A DNA stretch of 64,000 nucleotides from Zunongwangia sp. HGR-M22 (GTDB lineage Bacteria; Bacteroidota; Bacteroidia; Flavobacteriales; Flavobacteriaceae), in NCBI RefSeq assembly GCF_027594425.1, contig NZ_CP115159.1:3433001-3497000 (forward strand). The letters run 5' to 3'. A model generated the notes under the pieces. That model was not told the origin of the DNA and made no database searches. It saw only the letters and a list, made by a program, of their open reading frames with translations. Numbering within the stretch: position 1 is the first letter of the stretch; each line of letters begins with the position of its first letter. Shown here one piece after another: positions 18,166-27,191 of this stretch. The position numbers and the translations under genes are program-made.

Positions 18166-18192
18166 ACAAAAAAAGCGCCTATTAAAGGCGCT
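18166..18192 (-). terminator. Rho-independent terminator after gldN
   Basis: AGCGCCT/AGGCGCT stem (18174-18180 with 18186-18192), 5-base loop, followed on the minus strand by a run of seven T. It lies 26 bases after the gldN stop and separates the gld operon from the FAD gene. Confidence 0.85.
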
Positions 18193-18218
18193 CTATTTAT
18201 TATTTGCAGAATTGCGAA

Positions 18219-19106
18219 TTAATAATTCCACATATCTTGCTCAAAATTACGAATCTGTTCTTTAATACGCTCAGACTCTAATAATTGCATAAAGCTATTA
18301 TCTACAATATAATCGTTAATTGCTCTATCACCTTGTACGTTGTCTTCCTTAAAAATAACAGAATTGAATCTTCTAGCATTTAAAAGTTGATCGTACGAGA
18401 TAACAGTATTATTTCCTATATAAGCTTTAGCCTCGTACAAGGCATCACGAGCATCTGGATACCAAACCCAAAACAAATCAACAAGGTCGTTAAGCTCTGA
18501 GTCGTCGATAAAGTTTACATCAGGAGCCCTTGGTGCAATACCAAGAATTCTATACTTAAGCTCTGCTTGTCTTTTATCGAAATACCAAATTCCACGTATT
18601 TTATACTGAACAATATCGGCAGCACCCAAATCTCTTCGATCAATAAATTGCTCATCAACTTCTTGACCGGCATTGTATTGTTCGATACCATAATCTGTAG
18701 TATCGACACGAGAAATTGTTGCTCTAATATCCTTTAAAGTTCTTTTCTCCGTAAAGTAGGAATCGGCATAAATATTTTCAATTTTACCGTTTTTTATAGC
18801 ACGAATTAAAACATCGTAAAGTGACCTTCTGTTGGATGCAATATTCATTGTATCCACAGGGTAGTACAAAGGAAAATTAACTCTCTCATTCAAATCGATG
18901 ATCTCCCAGGTCCCTTTAGACCAAAGTACATCACGATCATCTACATAACCATATTCTAGTGGCCCACCTTCAGTATTATCTTCGGCGTCTGTTTTAGACT
19001 TCCCAATGTCTTCTGGCTTTTCTGCATTTAGAATACTCGCTGTTTGTGACATACCGGTAAAACCGATAAATAACAATAAGCTAAATATTATATATTTTCC
19101 TTTCAT
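18219..19106 (-). CDS. gldN: GldN, type IX secretion/gliding outer membrane ring protein
   Basis: A 295-residue exported protein with a signal peptide (MKGKYIIFSLLLFIGFTGMS). The core has the GldN features VLWSKGTWEIIDLNERVNFP, IRGIWYFDKRQAELKYRILG and PRAPDV, and ends MWNY. GldN (PorN) associates with the lipoprotein GldK to form the large periplasmic ring under the outer membrane that the T9SS needs. It is the last gene of gldK-gldL-gldM-gldN; its ATG is 15 bases after the gldM stop, and a terminator follows it. A single gldN copy is visible here; some Flavobacterium genomes carry an extra gldO. Confidence 0.93.
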   Translation of the reverse strand: MKGKYIIFSLLLFIGFTGMSQTASILNAEKPEDIGKSKTDAEDNTEGGPLEYGYVDDRDVLWSKGTWEIIDLNERVNFPLYYPVDTMNIASNRRSLYDVLIRAIKNGKIENIYADSYFTEKRTLKDIRATISRVDTTDYGIEQYNAGQEVDEQFIDRRDLGAADIVQYKIRGIWYFDKRQAELKYRILGIAPRAPDVNFIDDSELNDLVDLFWVWYPDARDALYEAKAYIGNNTVISYDQLLNARRFNSVIFKEDNVQGDRAINDYIVDNSFMQLLESERIKEQIRNFEQDMWNY

Positions 19107-19121
19107 AAATAATTACTTTTC

Positions 19122-20678
19122 TTAATTCGTAAGTTCTACAAATACTGGTGCAATTTTCTTAAGTCTATATCCACTGTTTGAATTAAGTGAAGCTTCAATA
19201 TCAAAAATTTGCACGGTTTCTCCTCTTCCTGCTCTACGTAAAGCAGCTTTCGCTGCATTATCCAATCTATTACCTCTAACAGTCACTGTTGGCTGCCCAG
19301 AAACTTTAAAACTAAATCCAGTTACTCGAAGACCTATATCAAAATCGAAATCAGGCAATTCTGCTCCAACTTCAGAAATCTCAAGACTATTTCTCTGCAT
19401 TTTAACTGAACCGGTTTCTTTACGAATAGAACCAACCGGACTAGGAATATCTTTAATTCTAAAAGTAGAACTAGAAGGATAACTTTTACCGTCAATCGTT
19501 CCGGTTACATTAATTTTTACTTCTCTCGCTTGTACACTAGTTACATCCATAACGTAACTACTTCCAGAAACTCGGCTCAAACCAGGTGCACTTGCACTAA
19601 TATTATTATCCTGAACACCAGCCATTGAAATTGTAAGCGGGTTTTTAACTCCACGATATACAACATTCATTTTATCAGCTGAAATAGTTGCACTATTAGG
19701 CTTAGGTATTACTGCAAATTCTTGTTCTACAGGCACCAAGGTTTCTTCTCCATCTTCAGCAAAAATTAACTGACCTGTTAACTTATGACTACCAGCATTA
19801 CCCGCAGGAACATTTAAAACAACTTTACCACCTTGTAAAGAATAATCGTCACCAGAAAGTGTTCTTCCGTCTAATTTCAATTCTACCTTATTTGGTTTAG
19901 TAGTAGCATCTGTTCTACCAAGAACAATAGCTCCATTGAATGTTTCCCCTTGATAATAAGCAGACTTAGGTGTTTCTAACAAAGTTGAATAATTTGTCAT
20001 TGAAACTTCTTCCTGCAATTGTCCCGATAACATTGAAGAAAGAATATCATTTTCAGTCGTTTTAACATCCGACTGAATTTGCGTCATCTGAGTGATGGAA
20101 GCAATTAATGGAAATCCTTCAAAATTATAAGTTAACCAAGGCTTTTTAGTACCTTCGCCATCTTCTTCTTCTGAAGTATCAAATTTTGCTGCAATCTCTT
20201 TGTTAAGAGCGCTATAATCCTCACCTAATGTATTAATTACACCCTCTCTATATTCTTTAATCTTATCTACGAATTCCTGACCTCTTGGACTAACTTTCCC
20301 TCCAGTGAAAAATCGTTCATCCAGAATATCTGTTTTATCCATTGCCTGATAATCCTGTGGATCATCTAAATCGGCAGTCAATTCGTTTTTAACCCCCTCA
20401 ATATAAGAATCTAAATTCTGTGATAATTGATTAATAGTTTCCGCTTTTTGCGCTAGTTCAGCATATTTTTCTGCCTGCTCATTTGCTTTTGATTGCAAAC
20501 CTTGCATAGCTGATGCGTTTCGCTGTTCGGTAGTGGCGTTTGCCTGCTCCAACTTCTCATTCATAGAACCGAAGGCTACCAAAACTTCTTTAGACATATT
20601 AAGTGCCATCATTGCGATAAACACTAAATACATCAGGTTAATCATCTTCTGCCTAGGGCTTTGTTTTCCTGATGCCAT
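19122..20678 (-). CDS. gldM: GldM, inner membrane motor rotor protein of T9SS/gliding
   Basis: A 518-residue protein with one N-terminal membrane helix (about residues 12-31, INLMYLVFIAMMALNMSKEV) preceded by the typical ASGKQSPRQKMI. A long periplasmic part follows: a helical domain (about 40-220), then repeated Ig-like beta domains to the C-terminus (PSPVGSIRKETGS, VTGFSFKVSGQPTV). In Flavobacterium, GldL and GldM form the proton-driven rotary motor that powers secretion and gliding, with GldM's periplasmic shaft reaching the GldK/N ring. The conserved Lys/Arg-rich start and the acidic EV after the helix are visible. It lies between gldL (42 bases upstream) and gldN. Confidence 0.94.
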   Translation of the reverse strand: MASGKQSPRQKMINLMYLVFIAMMALNMSKEVLVAFGSMNEKLEQANATTEQRNASAMQGLQSKANEQAEKYAELAQKAETINQLSQNLDSYIEGVKNELTADLDDPQDYQAMDKTDILDERFFTGGKVSPRGQEFVDKIKEYREGVINTLGEDYSALNKEIAAKFDTSEEEDGEGTKKPWLTYNFEGFPLIASITQMTQIQSDVKTTENDILSSMLSGQLQEEVSMTNYSTLLETPKSAYYQGETFNGAIVLGRTDATTKPNKVELKLDGRTLSGDDYSLQGGKVVLNVPAGNAGSHKLTGQLIFAEDGEETLVPVEQEFAVIPKPNSATISADKMNVVYRGVKNPLTISMAGVQDNNISASAPGLSRVSGSSYVMDVTSVQAREVKINVTGTIDGKSYPSSSTFRIKDIPSPVGSIRKETGSVKMQRNSLEISEVGAELPDFDFDIGLRVTGFSFKVSGQPTVTVRGNRLDNAAKAALRRAGRGETVQIFDIEASLNSNSGYRLKKIAPVFVELTN

Positions 20679-20720
20679 GTATTATTTTTCTAATAAGTTT
20701 ATATTATAAAGTTCTTAAAA

Positions 20721-21383
20721 TTAAGCTCTACGTTGACCATTCATCGCAGTTAGCATACCTCCATAAACACCGTTTAAAGAAGCAAGATTCTGTGTTAAAG
20801 AATCCATTTCAGCTCTAAGTTTACCAGCATTTTCTGCAACAGCTTTGTTAACCTCAGCTTGTTTTGAAGCAGATTCTACCTGAACTTTATAAATACTATT
20901 TAGAGTTTCCATTTGCGTAGCAGCAGTTGTTAACTCCTGGCTATATTTTTTCTGAGAAGCCATAGCATCTACTGTTGGAGCAATTCCTTTAGCTGCACCT
21001 TCAAAATTTCTTATGCTATCACCAAGACTTGACATTAAAGCCGCGTCTACTTTAGCATCTCGTAACATTTCATCAAGCTTTTTAGAAAGCATACCCTGAG
21101 CGTCCTTTGTTTCCTCTACAACTACCTCTTTTTTCTTAGGAGAAACCATAGCAGCACTCCCTTCAGACAGTTCGGGATATACAAGAGACCAGTCGTAACC
21201 TTCGTCTACAGGTTCAAATGCTGAAACAAGGAATACAAATGCCTCAGTCACAAGACCTGCGATTAGCATCTGGTTACCAAAAGGCCAGTGCATAATTTTA
21301 AAAAGCGCTCCAATAATAACTACGGCCGCACCGATACCGTAAACCATGTTCATCACCTTCATTCTAGTTTTTGATTGTGCCAT
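20721..21383 (-). CDS. gldL: GldL, inner membrane stator protein of T9SS/gliding motor
   Basis: A 220-residue protein with two membrane helices (about residues 14-28 and 39-55). Between them lies the GldL signature FKIMHWPFGNQM. The end of helix 2 (LVTEAFVFLVSAFEP) contains the glutamate implicated in proton flow in studied GldL proteins. The cytoplasmic rest is helical and coiled-coil rich. It forms a pentamer around two GldM helices. Position between gldK and gldM matches the usual order. It begins 52 bases after gldK. Confidence 0.94.
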   Translation of the reverse strand: MAQSKTRMKVMNMVYGIGAAVVIIGALFKIMHWPFGNQMLIAGLVTEAFVFLVSAFEPVDEGYDWSLVYPELSEGSAAMVSPKKKEVVVEETKDAQGMLSKKLDEMLRDAKVDAALMSSLGDSIRNFEGAAKGIAPTVDAMASQKKYSQELTTAATQMETLNSIYKVQVESASKQAEVNKAVAENAGKLRAEMDSLTQNLASLNGVYGGMLTAMNGQRRA

Positions 21384-21435
21384 AATAAATAATAATTAAA
21401 ATTTAAGTTTTAGGAATGTATTTAGGGTTAAGTGG

Positions 21436-22806
21436 TTACTCAAAAGTAGTTTGTTGATTTAATGGAACATCGTTGCCAAGATAATCCTGCACAGTTCTAA
21501 AGCCAATATAACTTCTCGCAGAGTCTGCATATTCATAATCTCTTGATGAAACTTGTAAGAAATAAGCCACATCTTTCCAAGATCCACCTCTCACAACTTT
21601 TCGTGCATCATCATAATCATTTACAGTAGGATTCATAGAAGACATATAATCATAGCTAGATGCATCGTAAGAAGAGTTGACCCACTCTGCGACATTTCCT
21701 GCCATATTATATAAACCATAACCATTTGGATCGAAAGATTGAGCTTCAACAGTGTATAATGCCTGGTCGGCAGCATAATCTCCTCTTAAGGGCTTAAAAT
21801 TAGCCATAAAACAACCTCTATCATTTTTTGTATATGGTCCACCCCATGGATAAGTTCCTCCTTCCAGACCACCTCGTGCAGCATACTCCCATTCTGCCTC
21901 TGTTGGCAAACGGTATGATGGCACATTACTATCTCCTCTGGATTTGCGGAAATCATTGTTATATTTTGTTCTCCATTGTGCAAATGCTCTGGCTTGTTTC
22001 CAGTTCACTCCAACAACAGGATAATCATCAAATGCGCTATGCCAAAAATAATCGTTGTGCATAGGCTCATTATAACTATAATTAAAATCTTTAATCCATA
22101 CTGCTGTATCAGGATAAACTTCTACAACTTCAGTCTTCATATATTCCCGACGATTTCCTTTACCTCTTGCCGCTGCCTGAATATCCATCCAGCTGTACTT
22201 GAATTTCAATTTCTCAACGTCGATAGTTCGAGTGCCATTATATGCGTCTTCCTGCGGAATATATAACTGGTCCATCACTCTTGCGTAAGCAACATCTGGA
22301 TAATCCTGCGTATCCCATATAATATCTACGTCTTTATTTAACTTACGGTTTTCATAAGCATCCATTTCTCCACCAGAACCATAAGTATCCAACATGTATT
22401 GTTGATAAGGCGTAAGATCAGATTCATCGGCATCTGCAAAAGCATATTCACCAATACCTTCTGATCCAGCAGTAGCGCCCTCTAGCTCGGCTTCCATAGC
22501 CAGCATCACGCGAACAACCGAATCTTTAACATAATTTACAAATTGGCGATATTCTGCGTTAGTGATTTCAGTCTCATCCATATAGAATGTATTAACTGTA
22601 ACCGTTTTTGGGGGAGCGTTTAATTGTCCTGCTATATCATCATCTGATTTCCCCATGATAAATGAGCCTCCAGGCACTAAGGCCATACCAAACGGCTCCT
22701 CTGGGTTCCATCTTTCTCCTTTCGCACCTACAAGCTGCCCTCTGTCATTACTACCACAACTGTAGATTAAAGCAAGAACAGCAACCAGCGAAACAATTTT
22801 CTTCAT
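21436..22806 (-). CDS. gldK: GldK, T9SS outer membrane ring lipoprotein
   Basis: A 456-residue lipoprotein: MKKIVSLVAVLALIYSCGSN carries a lipobox with Cys at residue 17. The rest is a formylglycine-generating-enzyme-like (sulfatase modifying factor) fold, seen in GGSFIMGKSDDD, YMDETEITNAEYRQFV, PSYRLPTEAEWEYAARGG, GLYNMAGNVAEWVNSSYD and VRGGSWKD. The enzyme cysteines are not needed in GldK, which acts structurally with GldN as the outer membrane ring. It is the first gld gene, 110 bases after the arginase-like gene. Transcription may start here or further upstream at topA. Confidence 0.94.
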   Translation of the reverse strand: MKKIVSLVAVLALIYSCGSNDRGQLVGAKGERWNPEEPFGMALVPGGSFIMGKSDDDIAGQLNAPPKTVTVNTFYMDETEITNAEYRQFVNYVKDSVVRVMLAMEAELEGATAGSEGIGEYAFADADESDLTPYQQYMLDTYGSGGEMDAYENRKLNKDVDIIWDTQDYPDVAYARVMDQLYIPQEDAYNGTRTIDVEKLKFKYSWMDIQAAARGKGNRREYMKTEVVEVYPDTAVWIKDFNYSYNEPMHNDYFWHSAFDDYPVVGVNWKQARAFAQWRTKYNNDFRKSRGDSNVPSYRLPTEAEWEYAARGGLEGGTYPWGGPYTKNDRGCFMANFKPLRGDYAADQALYTVEAQSFDPNGYGLYNMAGNVAEWVNSSYDASSYDYMSSMNPTVNDYDDARKVVRGGSWKDVAYFLQVSSRDYEYADSARSYIGFRTVQDYLGNDVPLNQQTTFE

Positions 22807-22829
22807 AATACTTTTAGGTTAAGACATCT

Positions 22830-22837
22830 CAAATTTA
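22830..22837 (-). promoter_or_regulatory. possible -7 element ahead of gldK
   Basis: Minus-strand TAAATTTG fits TAnnTTTG, about 24 bases before the gldK start. No good TTTG lies 19 bases further upstream, so this is only a candidate. Confidence 0.3.
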
Positions 22838-22916
22838 GGCGGTAAACCTATCCAATTATTTTCTAAAAAACAACAGTTTTAAGAAAATAACCACATACAA
22901 AGGCTATGCCTAATTA

Positions 22917-24080
22917 TTAAACTTCGTTTTTTCTTTTTGCTTTATACCATCTTTCTGGAATCACCTGATTGCAAGCTTCCAGATAATCTTCCTCACTACA
23001 AGGTAATAACGTAGTCCTCTTTAATTTAGTATTGAGGCTAGCTACGTAAGGAATTTCGATCCACCAGCGCCCACTTGTAGGACTTTTGTAAAACACTAAA
23101 ATATCATCATCTATAGGGACTTGATATTTTATAAAATCTTGTTTAGCGGCAACTGTATTTTCGTTATTTCTATAATTAACACCTTCAGCAAAGTACCAAA
23201 TCATCTGAGCCACAAGCATCTCAGACAACTCACTCAAATTAGAATTATATTCAAAAATCCCAAAAGAACTCACTTTATCACTTAGCCCTGCATACCTGGA
23301 TATAGCACAAATTTCTTTTCCATTAAAGCCGTTTGGCGATTTGAAGTATGAATGCCCTATTGAAGCCGCATCTATACTACTTAAATCTACGCTTACCAAA
23401 TTCGCTGCTCGCATTATTGGTTCTATTAGGGAAATGTCATTACTAATTTCTCCCAAGCGGTAGGCATCGAAAAATAACCGATCCATTAATTCTATTTCTT
23501 CCTGAGAATTAAAATAGGTTTGATATCCTATACTAGAATAGTTAAAAAGATTGTAAGGCTCATTAACTATAATTTTAGAAACGTAAGATTTATTAGAAAT
23601 TACCTGCTCTGCATCGCCAAGATCAAATCTGGCATCTACATTTACAAGATTTACCATCTCATCTAAAGTGTCATAAGCTCTGTATTGCGCATAAAGCAGA
23701 TCCTGAGAACCGCCAAGCAAAACAGGAATTACGCCTTTTTTTACTAAATCTGCAACCGTTTTTTCTACTGCAAAATAAGTATCTTTTACAGTAGCTCCTT
23801 TCTGAATATCACCCAAATCGGCAATATTTAAATGCCAATTCCCAGGAAAAAGACTGTAAAAAGCTTTTCTAATGCTATCGAAACTGAGCAAATCATCTTC
23901 ATCATTTTCAGATAAACGGCTCTCTCTAATACCAACGATTGCAATTTGAACATCATCAAGATCCGGTATCCCAGTAAATTCTGAATTAAATTTAACCTTA
24001 GAACCCATACTATGCGCATTTAAGCTTTTTGCATAGTCAATTATATCGTTACCAACAGGACTTAAAAAATCCAACTCCAT
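22917..24080 (-). CDS. arginase/formimidoylglutamase-fold protein with altered metal site, probably non-catalytic
   Basis: A 387-residue soluble protein of the ureohydrolase fold. The motifs that bind two Mn ions in arginases are recognisable but changed. GGDHS reads GGSQD (123-127, His to Gln126). DAHxD reads DARFD (149-153, His to Arg151). SxDxDxxD reads SVDLSSID (230-237, second Asp to Ser234). Only D149, D153 and D232 of the six ligands remain, so arginase-type hydrolysis is unlikely. It is generally labelled formimidoylglutamase from fold similarity. It starts 5 bases after topA and precedes gldK. Its role is unknown; a structural or regulatory part in this conserved neighbourhood is inference. 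Confidence 0.8.
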   Translation of the reverse strand: MELDFLSPVGNDIIDYAKSLNAHSMGSKVKFNSEFTGIPDLDDVQIAIVGIRESRLSENDEDDLLSFDSIRKAFYSLFPGNWHLNIADLGDIQKGATVKDTYFAVEKTVADLVKKGVIPVLLGGSQDLLYAQYRAYDTLDEMVNLVNVDARFDLGDAEQVISNKSYVSKIIVNEPYNLFNYSSIGYQTYFNSQEEIELMDRLFFDAYRLGEISNDISLIEPIMRAANLVSVDLSSIDAASIGHSYFKSPNGFNGKEICAISRYAGLSDKVSSFGIFEYNSNLSELSEMLVAQMIWYFAEGVNYRNNENTVAAKQDFIKYQVPIDDDILVFYKSPTSGRWWIEIPYVASLNTKLKRTTLLPCSEEDYLEACNQVIPERWYKAKRKNEV

Positions 24081-24085
24081 TCAGC

Positions 24086-26623
24086 TTATTTTTTCGATGT
24101 TTTTTTTGTGGTTTTCTTGGTCGTTTTCTTTGCGGTGGTCTTCTTTTTAGTGGTTTTCTTGGTCGCTTTTTTCTTAGGTGCTTTTTTGGCGATTATGTCT
24201 TTAGCTTCTTCCAAAGTGATTTTTGTAGCGTCTACTGTTTTTGGCAATTCTACCTTGGTTTTACCTTTAATAACATTAGACCTTCCCCATCTGGCTTTTT
24301 CGACTCTAATACCTTCCTCTTCCCAGTTATGAATTACTTTTTCGCGCTCCTTACGCTTTTTATCTTCAATAAGCTCTTCTATATCTTCATTAGAAAGATT
24401 ATCAAAATCGTATTTCTTATTTACATTTATAAAAATACCATTCCATTTTAGATAAGGCCCAAAGCGCCCTACTCCTTTTTGAACCGGCTTTTCCTCGTAA
24501 TGATATATTGGAGCATCGGCTTTCTCTTTTTCTTTAATTAGCTCCATAGCGCGATCGAAATCTACACTCATAGGATCTTCTCCTTTTTCAAGAGAAACGT
24601 ATTTTTTACCGAATTTCACATAAGGACCAAAACGGCCATTATTCACCTCTACTTTTTCATCCTTATATTCCCCTAATTCCTTCGGAAGCTGAAAAAGATC
24701 CATTGCTTCCTCATAAGTGATTGTATCTAAAGTTTGATCTGGACTTAAACTGGCAAATTTTGGTTTTTCATCATCTTCTACCGAGCCAATTTGAACCATT
24801 GGACCAAATTTACCTAAACGAACACTCACCGGCTTTCCGGTTTCGGGATCTTCTCCTAAAATTCTTTCCCCAACTTCACGATCTGCATTTTTAGCAACGT
24901 CTTGAACATGAGGATGAAAATCGGTATAAAAATCTTTCATCATTTTTGTCCATTCTTCATTTCCTTCAGCAATATCATCAAAGCTTTGCTCTACTTTTGC
25001 TGTGAAATTATAATCAAGAATATTAGAAAAATGATTTACTAAAAAGTCATTTACTACTTTACCTACTGCGGTTGGCACCAATTTACCTTTATCACTTCCT
25101 ACGGTTTCACTTAATTTCTTTTCTGAAATTTTTTCGTTCTCAAGGGTAAACTGAACATATTCGCGTTCGGCCCCATCAACAGATCCTTTTTCTATATAAT
25201 TTCGATTCTGAATTGTAGAAATCGTTGGTGCATAGGTAGACGGTCTACCAATACCTAACTCCTCTAGTTTCTTTACCAAAGAAGCTTCAGTATATCGATA
25301 AGGCGGACGAGTAAATCTTTCCGTAGCATTAATAAAAATATTCTGAAGCGCTTCGTTCACCTTCATTTCCGGTAACATTCCGCTTTGTTCTTCAGAATCT
25401 TCATCATCACTACCTTCCAAATAAACTTTTAAAAATCCCTCGAATTTTAAAACTTCACCGTTTGCCGTAAAAATTTTATCGTGTTTATTCGCTTCAATCT
25501 TAACATTAGTTCGCTCTAATTGCGCTTCAGACATTTGGGAGGCAATAGCACGTTTCCAAATTAATTCATACAAACGCTGCTCGTCACGATCTGCTTTAAC
25601 CGAATGACTTGCGAAATTAGTAGGCCGTATGGCTTCGTGAGCTTCTTGCGCGCCTTTAGTCTTTCCTTTAAATTGTCTGGTTTTTGCGTATTCTTCTCCG
25701 TAAGCTTTTAAAATTTCTCTATTAGCACCTTTACGCGCATCTTCAGAAAGGTTTACGCTATCGGTTCTCATATAAGTAATGTGACCAGCTTCGTAAAGAC
25801 GTTGCGCTAAAGTCATCGTTTTACTTACCGAAAAATATAATTTCCTGGAAGCTTCCTGCTGTAAAGTAGAAGTTGTAAATGGCGGTGCCGGAGATTTCTT
25901 AGCAGGCTTTTTAGTAAGATCGGCTACTTTAAAATTAGCACCAAGGTTATCTTTCAAGAAAGTCTCTGCCTCTTCTTTTGTATCAAAATTTTTAGGCAGT
26001 TTAGCCCTAAACGTTTTACCTTCAGCATTGGCAAATTCAGCATCTATTCTATAGGAAGCTTCGGCTTTAAAATCTTCAATCTCACGTTCTCGTTCAACAA
26101 TAAGCCTAACCGAGACACTTTGCACTCTTCCTGCAGAAAGACCTCCTTTTACTTTTCTCCATAAAACAGGAGATAATTCGTAACCTACAAGCCTATCTAA
26201 AACTCTTCTTGCTTGTTGTGCGTTTACCAAATTATAATTAATCCCCCTGGGATTATCAATAGCTTTTAAAATAGCCGTCTTGGTAATTTCATGAAACACA
26301 ATTCGCTTAGTACGATCGTCTTTTAGCTTTAGCTCCTCAGCAAGGTGCCATGCGATAGCTTCTCCCTCACGGTCCTCATCACTAGCAAGCCAAATGGTCT
26401 CTGCTGTTTTAGCTAAACCTTTTAGTTTCCTAACTACATCTTTCTTATCCTTGGAGACTATATATTTAGGAGCAAAATCTCCCTCAGTATCTACACCTAA
26501 CTCTTTTGTTGGAAGGTCAGCAATATGCCCAAAGCTAGAAGCCACCTTATAATCTTTACCCAAAAACTTTTCAATCGTTTTGGCTTTGGCAGGAGACTCC
26601 ACGATCACTAAATTTTTTGCCAT
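24086..26623 (-). CDS. topA: DNA topoisomerase I (type IA)
   Basis: An 845-residue enzyme that relaxes negative supercoils through a 5'-phosphotyrosine link. The N-terminal Toprim domain begins KNLVIVESPAKAKTIEKFLG (E9) and has the acidic triad in ASDEDREGEA (D82, D84, E86). The active-site Tyr is Y284 in GHITYMRTDSVNLS. After the core (to about 570) come three C-terminal beta repeats marked by FGPMVQIG, GRFGPYVKFG and GRFGPYLKW. There are no four-Cys zinc fingers, unlike E. coli TopA. The last 30 residues are almost only Lys, Thr and Ala, a DNA-binding tail. Start ATG at 26623. Confidence 0.96.
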   Translation of the reverse strand: MAKNLVIVESPAKAKTIEKFLGKDYKVASSFGHIADLPTKELGVDTEGDFAPKYIVSKDKKDVVRKLKGLAKTAETIWLASDEDREGEAIAWHLAEELKLKDDRTKRIVFHEITKTAILKAIDNPRGINYNLVNAQQARRVLDRLVGYELSPVLWRKVKGGLSAGRVQSVSVRLIVEREREIEDFKAEASYRIDAEFANAEGKTFRAKLPKNFDTKEEAETFLKDNLGANFKVADLTKKPAKKSPAPPFTTSTLQQEASRKLYFSVSKTMTLAQRLYEAGHITYMRTDSVNLSEDARKGANREILKAYGEEYAKTRQFKGKTKGAQEAHEAIRPTNFASHSVKADRDEQRLYELIWKRAIASQMSEAQLERTNVKIEANKHDKIFTANGEVLKFEGFLKVYLEGSDDEDSEEQSGMLPEMKVNEALQNIFINATERFTRPPYRYTEASLVKKLEELGIGRPSTYAPTISTIQNRNYIEKGSVDGAEREYVQFTLENEKISEKKLSETVGSDKGKLVPTAVGKVVNDFLVNHFSNILDYNFTAKVEQSFDDIAEGNEEWTKMMKDFYTDFHPHVQDVAKNADREVGERILGEDPETGKPVSVRLGKFGPMVQIGSVEDDEKPKFASLSPDQTLDTITYEEAMDLFQLPKELGEYKDEKVEVNNGRFGPYVKFGKKYVSLEKGEDPMSVDFDRAMELIKEKEKADAPIYHYEEKPVQKGVGRFGPYLKWNGIFINVNKKYDFDNLSNEDIEELIEDKKRKEREKVIHNWEEEGIRVEKARWGRSNVIKGKTKVELPKTVDATKITLEEAKDIIAKKAPKKKATKKTTKKKTTAKKTTKKTTKKTSKK

Positions 26624-26643
26624 AGTTTACAGTTTTGTAAGTG

Positions 26644-26651
26644 CAAAAGTA
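26644..26651 (-). promoter_or_regulatory. possible -7 element of topA
   Basis: Minus-strand TACTTTTG matches TAnnTTTG, 20 bases before the topA start. No TTTG is found at the usual distance upstream. Confidence 0.35.
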
Positions 26652-27129
26652 TATCAATTTTTTTTTAACGTAGGAAATGAATCATTAAATCGGTTTTAAA
26701 ATGCAAGTATTTAGTCTTAAACTGCTCCATTTTGGAAGCTATTTATGTAAAATAACATGCCCGCAATACTGCAGGCATGTAAAAAAATAACCAAACATAA
26801 ATAACAATAGTAATTAATACACTTAATAGATTGATTTTACTATCTTTATAACCAATTACAACTAGTGTTTACCCCGATCTCTAACAGTCATCATTAGGCA
26901 GAATTATTTCATAGGTGTTATATTTTCATTGATTTTGTTAGCAACGATCGGGGGTTTCACTCTTTTCTTTATTTTTCTGAAAGAAAACATCCTCAGCCTT
27001 CCATAAAAAATTGTTTCTTTTTCAAAAACTCACAAGGTTCTTCCTTTAGCTTTTTTAATTGCTTTTCTCACATTAGATGCAGAAAAACTTAAAAAGTTGC
27101 TTAAAAATTATAAAAAAAATTACTGCCAC
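26652..27129. other. gene-free stretch between divergent topA and miaB
   Basis: About 480 AT-rich bases. An imperfect hairpin (ACATGCC at 26755-26761 with GGCATGT at 26774-26780) has no convincing T run on either strand. A short hydrophobic open frame near 26890-27004 on the plus strand lacks a start codon. I see no supported gene. Confidence 0.4.
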
Positions 27130-27160
27130 TTTGGCACAATAACCTTAAAACGTATCTTTG
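27130..27160 (+). promoter_or_regulatory. Bacteroidetes-type promoter of miaB
   Basis: TTTG at 27130-27133, 19 bases, then TATCTTTG at 27153-27160: a full match to TTTG-N19-TAnnTTTG. The start of transcription would fall near 27167, about 25 bases before the miaB ATG. Confidence 0.75.
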
Positions 27161-27191
27161 CCATCTAATTACCTAAGCTTAGTATAGCATT

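Noticed and set aside
24108-24332. Plus-strand Phe/Val-rich open frame inside topA
   Set aside because: It is the complement of the Lys/Thr-rich tail of TopA; low complexity alone explains it.
26755-26780. Hairpin with ACATGCC arms as a terminator
   Set aside because: It lies between divergent genes, with no upstream gene to terminate and only a weak T run.
26890-27004. Hydrophobic open stretch between topA and miaB
   Set aside because: No ATG, GTG or TTG start at a sensible place and no partner gene; chance in AT-rich DNA is likely.
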